From Methanobacteriota archaeon (lineage in GTDB: Archaea; Thermoplasmatota; Poseidoniia; Poseidoniales; Poseidoniaceae), in contig PBHM01000028.1 in NCBI GenBank assembly GCA_002719395.1, positions 1 through 42,262 of the forward strand: 42,262 nucleotides of DNA, written 5' to 3'. Position numbers and translations under genes: made by a program. Below the pieces are notes generated by a model. The model was not told the DNA's origin. It did no database searches and saw only the letters and a program-made list of their open reading frames with translations. Positions 16,416 through 25,014 of the stretch are shown one piece after another (the first letter of the stretch is position 1; each line of letters starts with the position of its first letter).

Positions 16416-17306
16416 TTGAAGGCACAAGTTATGAATATCGTTAACAACATTCAGCAGGATGAACTCGATGCTGGTAAACTTCAGGAAGTTTATGACATCG
16501 AGGTTGAACTTGGTAAGAAAATTACCCTGCCTGATTCCTTTGAAGCACCTCACCGACCAGATATGGTAAAAATGGCCGTTGCAAGTTCTCGTGCCAACCG
16601 AAGGCAAAGCTACGGTTCCAAACCTCACAACGGAAAGAAGAGACCAATGGCTGGTATGAAGCACTCCGTTGAATGGTGGGGTAAGGGACGAGGTGTATCA
16701 CGAATTATGCGTCGAACTGGTCAAAGAAGGGGTGCACAAAACCCGCATACTCTCGGTGGTCGCCGTGCACACGGTCCTAAAGTGGAGAAAGACTGGTCGA
16801 GAAAACTCAACATGCAAGAACGCCGATTGGCTCGTGATAGTGCTATTGCAGCAACAACATCGGTTCAAATGGTGAGAGATCGAGGACATCGCTTCGCAGA
16901 AGAAATCGAAAACCTCCCCATTATCCTTGGTGACTATGAAGAGGTACAAGGTAAGAAATCTGAATCAATCGATATCGAGATGTTCAACCTGAAGGGTGGT
17001 ACGAGAAAAGTTTCAGCAATCTTTGAAGCCCTAGGATTAGGCGATGACTTGCACAGAGCAAAGTCGGGAAGAACAATCCGTCCCGGAAAAGGAACCATGA
17101 GAAATCGTGTACGAAAGACGCCAAAGAGTGTTCTTCTTGTAGTTGCCAACAAAGATGGATTGGCGAAAGCAGCACGAAATCTTCCAGGTGTAAATGTTGT
17201 AGCTGCTCGTAATCTTTGCGCTGAAGATTTGGCACCAGGTGGCGACATGGGTCGCCTCACAGTGTTTACGAAAAACGCTATTGAAGCAATGAATAAGGAG
17301 GCCTGA
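16416..17306 (+). CDS. rpl4: ribosomal protein uL4
   Basis: A 296-residue protein. The long basic loop (RQSYGSKPHNGKKRPMAGMK, followed by GKGRGVSR) lines the nascent-chain exit tunnel, and NPHTLGGRRAHGP is characteristic of archaeal uL4. The start is taken as TTG 16416 (MKAQVMNI), because GGGGG lies just upstream and this leaves the smallest gap after uL3. ATG 16431 is the alternative. Confidence 0.95.
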   Translation: MKAQVMNIVNNIQQDELDAGKLQEVYDIEVELGKKITLPDSFEAPHRPDMVKMAVASSRANRRQSYGSKPHNGKKRPMAGMKHSVEWWGKGRGVSRIMRRTGQRRGAQNPHTLGGRRAHGPKVEKDWSRKLNMQERRLARDSAIAATTSVQMVRDRGHRFAEEIENLPIILGDYEEVQGKKSESIDIEMFNLKGGTRKVSAIFEALGLGDDLHRAKSGRTIRPGKGTMRNRVRKTPKSVLLVVANKDGLAKAARNLPGVNVVAARNLCAEDLAPGGDMGRLTVFTKNAIEAMNKEA

Positions 17307-17310
17307 AAAG

Positions 17311-17571
17311 ATGGTAAACCCATATGATATTATCCGAATGCCATGGATTACTGAAAAATCAATGGAAGCTCGTTCCAAAGAAAATAGAATGGAGTTTATT
17401 GTAAACTCAAAGGCTACGAAGCCACAAGTTGCTCAAGCAGTTGAAGCACTCTTCGATGCTGAAGTCGCTAAGGTCAACATCAGAATCACAAAACACGGTA
17501 AATTAGCATCTGTTAGATTAGCAGAGGGCTATGATGCAGAAGAAGCCGCAATGCGGTTGGGAGCATTCTGA
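17311..17571 (+). CDS. rpl23: ribosomal protein uL23
   Basis: An 86-residue protein with the typical opening (IIRMPWITEKSMEARSKENRMEFIV) and the beta-alpha-beta core (KPQVAQAVEALFDAEVAKVNIRIT). uL23 sits at the tunnel exit, where signal recognition particle and the Sec channel dock. AGGAGG precedes the ATG, overlapping the end of uL4. Confidence 0.96.
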   Translation: MVNPYDIIRMPWITEKSMEARSKENRMEFIVNSKATKPQVAQAVEALFDAEVAKVNIRITKHGKLASVRLAEGYDAEEAAMRLGAF

Positions 17572-17582
17572 GGTGATGAATC

Positions 17583-18308
17583 ATGGGTAAGCGAAACAGA
17601 GCACAACGTAAAGGATCATCGCCAAGATACAAGGTACCTTCACACCGATTCCCGGGTAAAAACAGGATGCCTCGTGTAAGCGATACTGTGGCAGAAGTAA
17701 CAGAACTTGTTCACAGCCCAGTTCACACAGCACCTCTTGCAAGGATTAAATTGCCATCAGGTGACTCGGAACTTGTCGTTGCCACGGAAGGAATTTCCGT
17801 TGGCAGCACAATCGCAATTGGTGATAATGTTTCACTCAGACCAGGTAATGTGACCAGTTTGGCAAACATTCCTGAGGGAACGGCCATCAACAATGTCGAA
17901 ATTCGTCCCGGAGACGGAGGTAAATTGAGCCGAACTGCAGGTAATGCTTGTATGGTTGAAGCACGCCTTGGTGACAAGGTTAGAATTCGACTTCCAAGCG
18001 GTAAATCCAAGGAACTGAATGGAAAGTGCCGAGCAACCATCGGTGTACTCGCAGGACATGGACGTCTCGAGATGCCATTACGTACAGCGGGTGCTGCACA
18101 TTACAAAGCCAAAGCTCGTGGTAAGTTGTATCCTCACGTAAGTGGTGTTGCAATGAACCCAGTCGATCACCCTCACGGTGGTGGAAACCATCAGGCTGTA
18201 CACGGACCAAACTCTGTTGCCAGAGGAACGCCTCCTGGTGCAAAGGTAGGACACATTGCTCCGCGAAGAACCGGCCGTGGTAGTGGAAAGAGAAAAGGAG
18301 TTGAGTAA
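17583..18308 (+). CDS. rpl2: ribosomal protein uL2
   Basis: A 241-residue protein of normal archaeal length. The near-universal NPVDHPHGGG loop, including the histidine implicated in peptidyl-transferase function, is present near residue 195, followed by the basic C-terminus (APRRTGRGSGKRK). GAGGTGATG lies just before ATG 17583. Confidence 0.97.
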   Translation: MGKRNRAQRKGSSPRYKVPSHRFPGKNRMPRVSDTVAEVTELVHSPVHTAPLARIKLPSGDSELVVATEGISVGSTIAIGDNVSLRPGNVTSLANIPEGTAINNVEIRPGDGGKLSRTAGNACMVEARLGDKVRIRLPSGKSKELNGKCRATIGVLAGHGRLEMPLRTAGAAHYKAKARGKLYPHVSGVAMNPVDHPHGGGNHQAVHGPNSVARGTPPGAKVGHIAPRRTGRGSGKRKGVE

Positions 18309-18310
18309 TC

Positions 18311-18802
18311 ATGGCAAGAAAGAAGAAATCATTTATGACTCCCAAAGCGAGTCGAAGAAAGTCAAGAAAGAAGCGCTCATCAGCAGCAGCACGCCGCAAG
18401 AAAGAGTACACCTATCGTGGCTTCAATCTCGAAGAACTTCGAGTCATGCCTATGTGGCCATCTGAAGAAGATCCTTCTGCACCTTCTATCATCACGCTTT
18501 TGCCTGCGAGAGCACGTCGCTCAATCGCAAGAGGATTGGCTCCTGAAACAGAAAAGGCTCTCGAGAAGATTCGAGCCACTGAGGGAGACTTGCGTACGCA
18601 TCGAAGAGATTTGCCAATTCTTCCAGAATTTGTTGGAAGAACCATCGGTATACATGATGGTCAATCCTTTGTTAACGTTGAAATCAAGCCCGAGATGATT
18701 GGGCATTACCTTGGAGAGTTCGCTCCTACCCGACGCAGTGTAACGCACAGCGGTCCTGGTGTGGGTGCGACTCGCTCTTCAACACACGTTGCATTGAAGT
18801 GA
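18311..18802 (+). CDS. rps19: ribosomal protein uS19
   Basis: A 163-residue small-subunit head protein. The conserved segment GRTIGIHDGQSFVNVEIKPEMIGHYLGEF and the end TRRSVTHSGPGVGAT identify it. A very basic 35-residue N-terminal extension (KKKSFMTPKASRRKSRKKR) precedes the archaeal FRGF-type motif, seen here as YRGFNLEEL. Confidence 0.96.
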   Translation: MARKKKSFMTPKASRRKSRKKRSSAAARRKKEYTYRGFNLEELRVMPMWPSEEDPSAPSIITLLPARARRSIARGLAPETEKALEKIRATEGDLRTHRRDLPILPEFVGRTIGIHDGQSFVNVEIKPEMIGHYLGEFAPTRRSVTHSGPGVGATRSSTHVALK

Positions 18803-18812
18803 GGCGGTTATC

Positions 18813-19412
18813 ATGGCAGGAAGAAAACATCAAATGGACCGACGCTCAAAGCGAAGGGAGTTGTCTCAAAAGGGATATACGCAACTTTTGCAAGGTAGCA
18901 GGTTAGCCTCAGCAAGGTCGAAAAATGTCGACATGCACGTAAAGCATTGTTTTGAGGTTGCTCGAGCAATCAAAAACAAAACCGCTGGAGAAGCCATCGA
19001 TTTCCTCAATGATGTATTGAAAATCGATAGCGATCGTGCTGATATTCGTCGAAAAGCCACTCCCGTCCCCTATCGCTTAGGAAGCGGAAACAAAAAACGC
19101 CGCAGAAGCGGTCCAAGTATGGTCGGACACCGCAGAGGTAAGGTTGGACCAGGTCGTTATCCGGTCAAAGCAAGCCGAGAATTTGTCAAACTCATCAAGA
19201 GTTGTATGGAAAACGCTCGTCACCAGTATGAAGATTTAGAGCCAGAAGACATGGTCATTACTCACGTAGCCGCTCACAGAGGCGAAATTAAGAGAGGATG
19301 GATTCCTCGAGCCAGAGGTCGTGCCTCACCATCAAATCACTATCGTGTGAATTTGGAAATCTTCCTTGAAGATTTCAGTGATTATGAAGATGAAGATGAG
19401 GATGAATTCTGA
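18813..19412 (+). CDS. rpl22: ribosomal protein uL22
   Basis: A 199-residue protein, longer than the usual archaeal uL22 of around 155. The core (HVKHCFEVARAIKNKTAGEAIDFLNDVL) and the tunnel beta-hairpin region (VAAHRGEIKRGWIPRARGRASP) are clear. It ends in an acidic tail (EDFSDYEDEDEDEF). GAGGCGG precedes ATG 18813. Confidence 0.96.
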   Translation: MAGRKHQMDRRSKRRELSQKGYTQLLQGSRLASARSKNVDMHVKHCFEVARAIKNKTAGEAIDFLNDVLKIDSDRADIRRKATPVPYRLGSGNKKRRRSGPSMVGHRRGKVGPGRYPVKASREFVKLIKSCMENARHQYEDLEPEDMVITHVAAHRGEIKRGWIPRARGRASPSNHYRVNLEIFLEDFSDYEDEDEDEF

Positions 19413-19422
19413 GGTGTTAACA

Positions 19423-20112
19423 ATGAACGAAAATAGCAGCACACTTCGAAAAATAATTAACAGAAATGTAGAGAGACATCTCGTCAGAGAATTCTTGATG
19501 CGTAATACCAAGAAAGCAGGATTTGGAGGCTTAGAAATAAAGCGAACACCTGCCGGTACGGAAGTAACCGTCAAGGCAGAGAGGCCAGGGATGGTCATTG
19601 GCCGTAAAGGAAAAATTATCAACGATCTCCAAAGAAGACTTAACGACGAATTTCAGATTGAGAACCCTCGATTGAAAGTTGATGAAGTCGAGAAGCCAGC
19701 GCTTAATGCTCAGGTTATGGCCGAGAAGATAGCAAGTGCAATGGAAAGAGGATGGTACTACAGAAGAGCAGGACATTCAGCAGCCTTGAACATCATGGAC
19801 GCAGGTGCTCGTGGTGTTTTGATTACCATTTCAGGTAAACTCACTGGTTCAAGAAACCGCACTCAGAAATTCATTCGTGGTCACGTCAAGTATTGCGGAG
19901 AAACGGCGAATCAATTCATGGACAGAGGCTATTCTGTTGCAGTCAAGAAATTAGGTACCATCGGTGTTACTGTTGAAATCATGCGTCAAGGAACCAAGTT
20001 ACCTCACGAAATCGTGATTTACTCTGAAGAAGAATTGCGACAAAGAGAATCTACTGAACAACCTCCTGAGGAAGAAGTAGAAGTCGAAGCCAATGCGGAG
20101 GGAACTGAATGA
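19423..20112 (+). CDS. rps3: ribosomal protein uS3
   Basis: A 229-residue protein. The KH domain with its GxxG loop (MVIGRKGKIINDLQRRL) is followed by the uS3 C-terminal domain and an acidic end (EEEVEVEANAEGTE). The frame is open to 19366 inside uL22, but GAGGTG at 19411-19416 selects ATG 19423 (MNENSSTLRK). The stop overlaps the uL29 start (ATGA). Confidence 0.96.
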   Translation: MNENSSTLRKIINRNVERHLVREFLMRNTKKAGFGGLEIKRTPAGTEVTVKAERPGMVIGRKGKIINDLQRRLNDEFQIENPRLKVDEVEKPALNAQVMAEKIASAMERGWYYRRAGHSAALNIMDAGARGVLITISGKLTGSRNRTQKFIRGHVKYCGETANQFMDRGYSVAVKKLGTIGVTVEIMRQGTKLPHEIVIYSEEELRQRESTEQPPEEEVEVEANAEGTE

Positions 20113-20306
20113 CCCATGTAGGCATGCGCGAATTATCGACCATGAGTCGAGAAGCATTGGAATCGAGGTTGGTAGAACTCCAGGAAGAAATGCTTCAGTT
20201 ACGTGCTGAGCAGTCCATGGGTGGAACTCCCTCAAATATGGGTGAATTCAAGGCAACGCGAAGAAGCATTGCCAGAATCAAAACAATATTGAACAATACA
20301 AATTGA
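20109..20306 (+). CDS. rpl29: ribosomal protein uL29
   Basis: A 65-residue two-helix protein at the tunnel exit (LESRLVELQEEMLQLRAEQ ... TRRSIARIKTIL). The start overlaps the uS3 stop by 4 nt. Confidence 0.95.
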   Translation: MTHVGMRELSTMSREALESRLVELQEEMLQLRAEQSMGGTPSNMGEFKATRRSIARIKTILNNTN

Positions 20307-20319
20307 AGGTGGAATTGAA

Positions 20320-20619
20320 ATGGCAGCTATTTGCAATGTTTGCGGACTCCCTGATGAGTTGTGCATTTGCGAAGAAATTGCCAAGGAACAGCAAAAAGCC
20401 ACCATTAGTATTGACCGCAGAAGGTATGGAAAAATTGTCACCAAGGTAGAGGGTATTATGGACTCAGCCATTGACATAAATGAGTTGGCTAAACTACTCA
20501 AAAACCGATGTGCAGCCGGCGGAACCGTCAAGGACAGAGTGATTGAACTTCAAGGAGACCACAAAAAGAAGGCCGCCGTCGTTCTTCGAAATAATGGATT
20601 TAATGTGGAGGTGCGATAA
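20320..20619 (+). CDS. sui1: translation initiation factor aIF1 (SUI1)
   Basis: A 99-residue SUI1-domain protein with the archaeal zinc-like N-terminus CNVCGLPDELCIC and the fold core (RRYGKIVTKVEGI ... LLKNRCAAGGTVKDRVIELQGDH). aIF1 checks start-codon selection on the 30S subunit. Placement between uL29 and Rnp1 is the standard archaeal order. Confidence 0.95.
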   Translation: MAAICNVCGLPDELCICEEIAKEQQKATISIDRRRYGKIVTKVEGIMDSAIDINELAKLLKNRCAAGGTVKDRVIELQGDHKKKAAVVLRNNGFNVEVR

Positions 20620-20880
20620 ATGGATATGAAACATCATTCATGGTTAGGTAGAACCATCAATGTCATTGATTCTAGCGATGTCTCACTCATTGGAATGAAA
20701 GGTTTGGTACTGGATGAGACCAGGGAAACCATCGTTATTTCACATGACGAACAAACGAAAACGCTTGGAAAACAAGCGATCAGATTCACAGTTGATGATT
20801 CGAAAGTCATCAATGGTTCGCTGGTACGGCAGCGAGCAGAAGACAGAATAAACCGTAATTACAAGGAGGATGCAGAATGA
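20620..20880 (+). CDS. rnp1: RNase P protein component 1 (Rpp29/Pop4 homologue)
   Basis: An 86-residue Sm-like beta-barrel protein (HSWLGRTINVIDSSD, GMKGLVLDETRETIVI, KTLGKQAIRFTVD). Archaeal Rnp1 binds the specificity domain of the RNase P RNA, which matures tRNA 5' ends. The ATG immediately follows the aIF1 TAA, and the stop overlaps the uS17 start (ATGA). Confidence 0.92.
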   Translation: MDMKHHSWLGRTINVIDSSDVSLIGMKGLVLDETRETIVISHDEQTKTLGKQAIRFTVDDSKVINGSLVRQRAEDRINRNYKEDAE

Positions 20881-21212
20881 GAGACATCGGAGTGGATGTA
20901 AAAATGCCATCAGGAGAATGGGATGGAGATGAAAATTGTCCATTTTTTGGAAGTTTAAGATTGAGGGGACAAGTCCTAGAAGGTATTGTTGCTAAATTGG
21001 GAATGCAAGGGACGATTATTATCGAAAGAAATAACGTTCGCTACATGAAAAAATATGAGCGATACGAAAAGAGGACTGGTACAGTAGCGGCACACCTGCC
21101 AAGTTGTATCGGAGAGGTTGCCCTTGGCGACCGAGTCAAGGTCATGGAATGTCGTCCATTGAGTAAGACTGTTTCGTTTTGTGTCATTGAGAATATCGGA
21201 GGTGTTGCTTGA
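20877..21212 (+). CDS. rps17: ribosomal protein uS17
   Basis: A 111-residue OB-fold protein. Conserved elements are CPFFGSLRLRGQVLEG, YMKKYERYEKRTGTVAAHLP and GDRVKVMECRPLSKTVSFCVI. GGAGG precedes its ATG inside rnp1, and its stop shares one base with the uL14 start. Confidence 0.95.
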   Translation: MRDIGVDVKMPSGEWDGDENCPFFGSLRLRGQVLEGIVAKLGMQGTIIIERNNVRYMKKYERYEKRTGTVAAHLPSCIGEVALGDRVKVMECRPLSKTVSFCVIENIGGVA

Positions 21213-21610
21213 TGAAAGGTATCGCTGGCCGCCAAACACGTGGACTTCCATCCATGGCTCGCTTACAAGTTGCTGATAACACTGGAGCAAAAATTGCACA
21301 GATCATCAACGTATTGAAGCTGGGTGGAACCATGCGTCGTTACCCTGCTGCGGGTGTTGGAGACCTGGTTAGAGTCAGTATCAAGCGAGGTACTCCTGAA
21401 ACTCGACGACAAATGTACGATGCAGTTGTGATCCGACAACGTCGACCATTCCGAAGAGTGGACGGTACTTGGGTTCAATTTGAAGATAATGCCGTCGTTA
21501 TCACCAATCGTAGAGGTGAAGTACAAGGTTCAGATATCAAAGGTCCTGTTTCAAGAGAGGCTGCAGAAAGGTGGCCTAGAATTGCTGCAACAGCAAAGCA
21601 GATTGTATGA
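21212..21610 (+). CDS. rpl14: ribosomal protein uL14
   Basis: A 132-residue protein. LQVADNTGAKIAQIINVL and the RPFRRVDGTWVQFEDNAVVI segment identify it. uL14 lies at the intersubunit face near the GTPase-factor site. The start is ATG 21212, sharing its A with the uS17 stop codon; GGAGGTG lies upstream. Confidence 0.96.
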   Translation: MKGIAGRQTRGLPSMARLQVADNTGAKIAQIINVLKLGGTMRRYPAAGVGDLVRVSIKRGTPETRRQMYDAVVIRQRRPFRRVDGTWVQFEDNAVVITNRRGEVQGSDIKGPVSREAAERWPRIAATAKQIV

Positions 21611-21619
21611 GGTGATGGG

Positions 21620-22030
21620 ATGGCAAAAAGTAGTAAATCAAGCAAACAGAGGAAATCTCAGTTTAATGCTCCAATGCATGTTCGAAGAAAGCGAATGTCG
21701 GCGAGACTTCAATTGGACAAACCAGATGAAAGACTTGCAGGAATTCGATCAGTGACCGTAAGAGTTGGTGACACTGTACGAGTTGTTCGTGGAGATCATG
21801 CACATGGTGGCAAGCGAGTAGGTGGAAAAAGAAATACAAATCCTTTGGTGGGTAAAGTTGTAAGTCTGAATATAGACACAGGTCGCTTGGTTATCGAAGG
21901 TGCAACTTCGGTTAAAGCCGACAACAAAGAAGAAGCCCTACCAATTCATTGCTCAAATGTCGTTGTGACAAGATTAGATGAAACCGACAAATTGCGAATG
22001 CAAAAGTTAACTGGAAGAGGAAGTGCATAA
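21620..22030 (+). CDS. rpl24: ribosomal protein uL24
   Basis: A 136-residue protein with a KOW motif (VRVVRGDHAHGGKRVGG) and the archaeal N-terminus (SAPMHVRR type, here FNAPMHVRRKRMSARL). It is an early 23S rRNA assembly protein. GAGGTGATGGG precedes the ATG. Confidence 0.95.
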   Translation: MAKSSKSSKQRKSQFNAPMHVRRKRMSARLQLDKPDERLAGIRSVTVRVGDTVRVVRGDHAHGGKRVGGKRNTNPLVGKVVSLNIDTGRLVIEGATSVKADNKEEALPIHCSNVVVTRLDETDKLRMQKLTGRGSA

Positions 22031-22031
22031 T

Positions 22032-22736
22032 ATGGGAAGTCCAAGTCATTTGAAAAGACTGGCCATGCCAAGAAGCTGGCCATTGCCAAGAAAAACCAAT
22101 ATTTGGGTTACACGAGCACGTTCAGGCGCTCATGCTCTCGAGAGATGCATGCCAATCAATGTCGTTCTTCGTGATGTTTTGGGTGTCGCCCGAAGCACCA
22201 GAGAAGTTCGCAGAATTTTACACGAGGGTCTTGTCAAAGTAGACGGCCGCGTTGTCAAAGATAACAAGCGTGGCGTTGGTCTCATGGATGTTTTGTCCGT
22301 TGGAGATGATGACTATCGACGCTGTGTTCTCGATACCAATGGAAAACTTAGGTTCCGCCGCATTTCTGCTGAAGAAGCAACCTACAAGGTTTGCCGAATC
22401 GAAAACAAAGTCACTGTTAAAGGTGGAAGAACACAACTCAATCTTCATGATGGTAGAAATATTCTCACAGATAGCGCATCCCAATACAAAACTGGTGACT
22501 CGCTCAAGATTTCACTCCCAGACCAGGAAATTATCGAGCACATTGTGTTCGGTGAAGGCACGAAATGCTACTTGGTTGGTGGTGTTCACATCGGCAGCAT
22601 GTCTTCTGTAACCTCTTACATTGTGAAGCGCTCAAGCATGCCCAATGAAGTAGAATTCGATGGGTTTGGAACAATTGCTCGCAACGTATTCGCTATTGGA
22701 GACAATGAATTGCCAGGCGTGGAGGTGAAGGCATGA
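22032..22736 (+). CDS. rps4e: ribosomal protein eS4
   Basis: A 234-residue protein with the archaeal/eukaryotic domain order. An N-terminal HLKRLAMPRSW segment is followed by an S4-type RNA-binding motif (EVRRILHEGLVKVDGRVV) and a central KOW-like region (GTKCYLVGGVHIG). ATG 22032 is chosen, 1 nt after the uL24 stop. The stop overlaps the uL5 start. Confidence 0.95.
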   Translation: MGSPSHLKRLAMPRSWPLPRKTNIWVTRARSGAHALERCMPINVVLRDVLGVARSTREVRRILHEGLVKVDGRVVKDNKRGVGLMDVLSVGDDDYRRCVLDTNGKLRFRRISAEEATYKVCRIENKVTVKGGRTQLNLHDGRNILTDSASQYKTGDSLKISLPDQEIIEHIVFGEGTKCYLVGGVHIGSMSSVTSYIVKRSSMPNEVEFDGFGTIARNVFAIGDNELPGVEVKA

Positions 22737-23260
22737 GTGAGATGTCAAATCCAATGCTCGCCCCACGAATCGTCAAGGTCACCGTAAATATCGGTGTCGG
22801 CGAAGGTGGTAATCGACTTTCTAATGCTGAGAAAGTTCTCGAATTGTTGGCGGGCGTGAAGCCAATTCGTACCCTCGGAAAACAACAAAACAGAGATCTC
22901 AAGGTACGTGTGGGTGCTCCTATTGGATGCAAAGCTACCATTCGAAATCCAGAGTCAATTAAGAAATTCTTGACCGACGCTTTTTGGGTTCGAGAGAACG
23001 TTATTCCAGCTTGGAATTTTGATGCTCAAGGAAACCTCTCCTTTGGAATTCGTGATTATACTGACTTCCCCGACCAAAAATACGATCCAGACATCGGAAT
23101 TTTTGGTATGGATATCAACGTAGTGATAGAGCGACCTGGTCATCGAGTTTCTCGTCGACGAAGAAGAAAGAGCAAAATCCCTACATCACACCACGTGACG
23201 CCTGATGAATCCCGTCACTGGATAAAAGAAGAATTTGGAATCACCATCATGGAGGAGTAA
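22733..23260 (+). CDS. rpl5: ribosomal protein uL5
   Basis: A 175-residue protein that holds 5S rRNA in the central protuberance and contacts the P-site t[29 protein letters not shown] and [26 protein letters not shown] are characteristic. The ATG overlaps the eS4 stop by 4 nt. Confidence 0.96.
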   Translation: MSEMSNPMLAPRIVKVTVNIGVGEGGNRLSNAEKVLELLAGVKPIRTLGKQQNRDLKVRVGAPIGCKATIRNPESIKKFLTDAFWVRENVIPAWNFDAQGNLSFGIRDYTDFPDQKYDPDIGIFGMDINVVIERPGHRVSRRRRRKSKIPTSHHVTPDESRHWIKEEFGITIMEE

Positions 23261-23262
23261 TC

Positions 23263-23415
23263 ATGGCCAGAGATCATGGAGAAGCAATTGGAAGAACGAT
23301 TGGATGCCGAAGATGCGGTAGAAAAAGAGGCATGATTCGAAGACATGGACTGAGGTTGTGTCGTCAGTGTTTCAGACACGTCGCCCCAGAAATTGGGTTC
23401 AAGAAGTTGAGTTGA
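23263..23415 (+). CDS. rps14: ribosomal protein uS14, zinc-binding short form
   Basis: A 50-residue protein with two CxxC pairs (CRRC at 20-23 and CRQC), forming the zinc knuckle of the archaeal short uS14. The rest ([28 protein letters not shown]) matches the family. GGAGGAG lies inside the end of uL5, and ATG 23263 starts 2 nt after the uL5 stop. Confidence 0.95.
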   Translation: MARDHGEAIGRTIGCRRCGRKRGMIRRHGLRLCRQCFRHVAPEIGFKKLS

Positions 23416-23428
23416 GGAGGGAAAAAGT

Positions 23429-23818
23429 ATGCAATTTGATCCGCTAAATGATGCTCTAGTAAAGATGTTTAACGCAGAACAGGCTGGAAAATATGAGGTA
23501 TCTCTTTTCCCAGCGAGTAAGCTGTTGGGAAGCGTATTGCAAATTATGCAATCACAAGGTTACGTTGGACAATTTGAGAGAGAAGAGAACGGACGAGGAG
23601 GTTCGTACAAAGTTGAACTCCTTGGTACCATTAACCAATGTGGTGTTGTAAAACCACGATACAGCGTCCGAAGAACAGATTTTGATAGATGGGAAGGAAG
23701 ATATCTTCCAGCCCAAGATTTTGGTTTATTGATTTTGACCACCAATAACGGTGTGATGAGTCACTATGATGCCAAACAGAACAGAATTGGTGGCCGGTTA
23801 TTGGCTTATGTGTATTGA
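23429..23818 (+). CDS. rps8: ribosomal protein uS8
   Basis: A 129-residue protein that nucleates the 30S central domain. FDPLNDALVKMFNAEQAGK at the N-terminus and LLILTTNNGVMSHYDAKQNRIGG at the C-terminus are typical of archaeal uS8. GGAGGG precedes the ATG. Confidence 0.96.
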   Translation: MQFDPLNDALVKMFNAEQAGKYEVSLFPASKLLGSVLQIMQSQGYVGQFEREENGRGGSYKVELLGTINQCGVVKPRYSVRRTDFDRWEGRYLPAQDFGLLILTTNNGVMSHYDAKQNRIGGRLLAYVY

Positions 23819-23827
23819 GGTATTTTC

Positions 23828-24370
23828 ATGGTTCAAATAGACAGAATCGAACATGTCGTTGACCTTCCTGAGGGGGTTAACGCAAGCCTAGATGAAGAGG
23901 GTAATCTCTCGGTCTCAGGTGAAAAAGGGTCTTTGAGTCGACAATTTGTCGATCCAAAATGCCAACTATTCCAAGAAGGGAACACAATAACGGTCAGAAT
24001 CGATATGCCACGCCGAAAGGAGAAAGCCCTGGCTGGTACATGGAAAGCGCACATTGCAAACATGGTCAAAGGCGTAACCTCCGGTTTCGAGTATCATCTC
24101 AAAGCCGTTTATTCTCACTTCCCAATGACACTTGCAGTCAAAGGAAATGAATTCGTTGTCAACAACTACTTTGGAGAGCGAGTACCCCGTCGTGCAGATA
24201 TTCTCGATGGTGTGAAAGTTGAGGTAAAAAACAAGGTTGAAGTGGTTGTTTCAGGAATCGACAAAGAAAAAGTCGGTCAAACATCTGCAAATATTGAGCG
24301 ATGTACCACCGTAAAGAATCGTGATAGAAGAGTCTTTCAAGATGGAATCTATCTATTGGAGAAAATGTGA
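23828..24370 (+). CDS. rpl6: ribosomal protein uL6
   Basis: A 180-residue protein with the duplicated uL6 fold near the factor-binding site. LSVSGEKGSLSRQF and MVKGVTSGFEYHLKAVYSHFPM mark the archaeal form. GAGG lies 8-11 nt before ATG 23828. Confidence 0.96.
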   Translation: MVQIDRIEHVVDLPEGVNASLDEEGNLSVSGEKGSLSRQFVDPKCQLFQEGNTITVRIDMPRRKEKALAGTWKAHIANMVKGVTSGFEYHLKAVYSHFPMTLAVKGNEFVVNNYFGERVPRRADILDGVKVEVKNKVEVVVSGIDKEKVGQTSANIERCTTVKNRDRRVFQDGIYLLEKM

Positions 24371-24381
24371 GGGGTGAAATC

Positions 24382-25014
24382 ATGACTGAAGAATATGAAA
24401 GCATGACCGTTGCTGAGTTAAAGGATTTGCTCCGAGAGCAAAATTTGCCAGTTTCGGGAAATAAGAAAGAACTCATCGCTCGATTACAAGAATCATCTTC
24501 TGCTGATGAAGAGGAAGAAGTTGAAGAAGAATCTGTCGAAGAGGAAGATGATTTCGATGACTTTGACGATGATTGGGATGAAGAAGAAGATGAATTCCAT
24601 GTTGCCCGTCAAAAACCAGTACTCGATGAGGAGACTCAAGAAGCACTCGCTTTGAGAGCCGCTCAGAAAAAGAAGACTCCTAAGTTCCAAAGAACAGAAT
24701 GGTTTCGATACAAGCGTCTATCACGTTCAGGTTGGAGAAAGCCAAAAGGAATGGATAACAAACAACGACGCAATTACCGATATCGAACCCCTCTGGTTCG
24801 AGTTGGTCACGGTAAGATTGCCTCGGCAAGAGGGCTCCATCCTTCTGGATTTGCAGAAGTAATGGTTCACAACACCATGGATCTAGAATCCATCGACCCA
24901 GAAACCCAAGCCGCAAGGGTTGGTCGAACGGTTGGTGGCAGAAAGCGTGAACAAATTCATGCCCGTGCTGATGAACTTGGCATTCGTATACTCAATCGCA
25001 GGAGGGATGTCTGA
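24382..25014 (+). CDS. rpl32e: ribosomal protein eL32 with N-terminal SAP domain and acidic linker
   Basis: A 210-residue fusion. Residues about 1-38 (MTVAELKDLLREQNLPVSGNKKELIARL) are a SAP helix-extended-loop-helix motif of the kind that binds DNA or RNA. About 39-70 is almost entirely Asp/Glu. The eL32 core follows (FQRTEWFRYKRLSRSGWRKPKGMDNKQRR, then RVGHGKIASARGLHPSGF). Some haloarchaeal eL32 proteins also carry an N-terminal extra domain, but of a different (helix-hairpin-helix) type as I recall. GTG 24367 would extend the frame over the uL6 stop; ATG 24382, after AGGGGTG, is better. The stop overlaps the eL19 start. Confidence 0.93.
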   Translation: MTEEYESMTVAELKDLLREQNLPVSGNKKELIARLQESSSADEEEEVEEESVEEEDDFDDFDDDWDEEEDEFHVARQKPVLDEETQEALALRAAQKKKTPKFQRTEWFRYKRLSRSGWRKPKGMDNKQRRNYRYRTPLVRVGHGKIASARGLHPSGFAEVMVHNTMDLESIDPETQAARVGRTVGGRKREQIHARADELGIRILNRRRDV

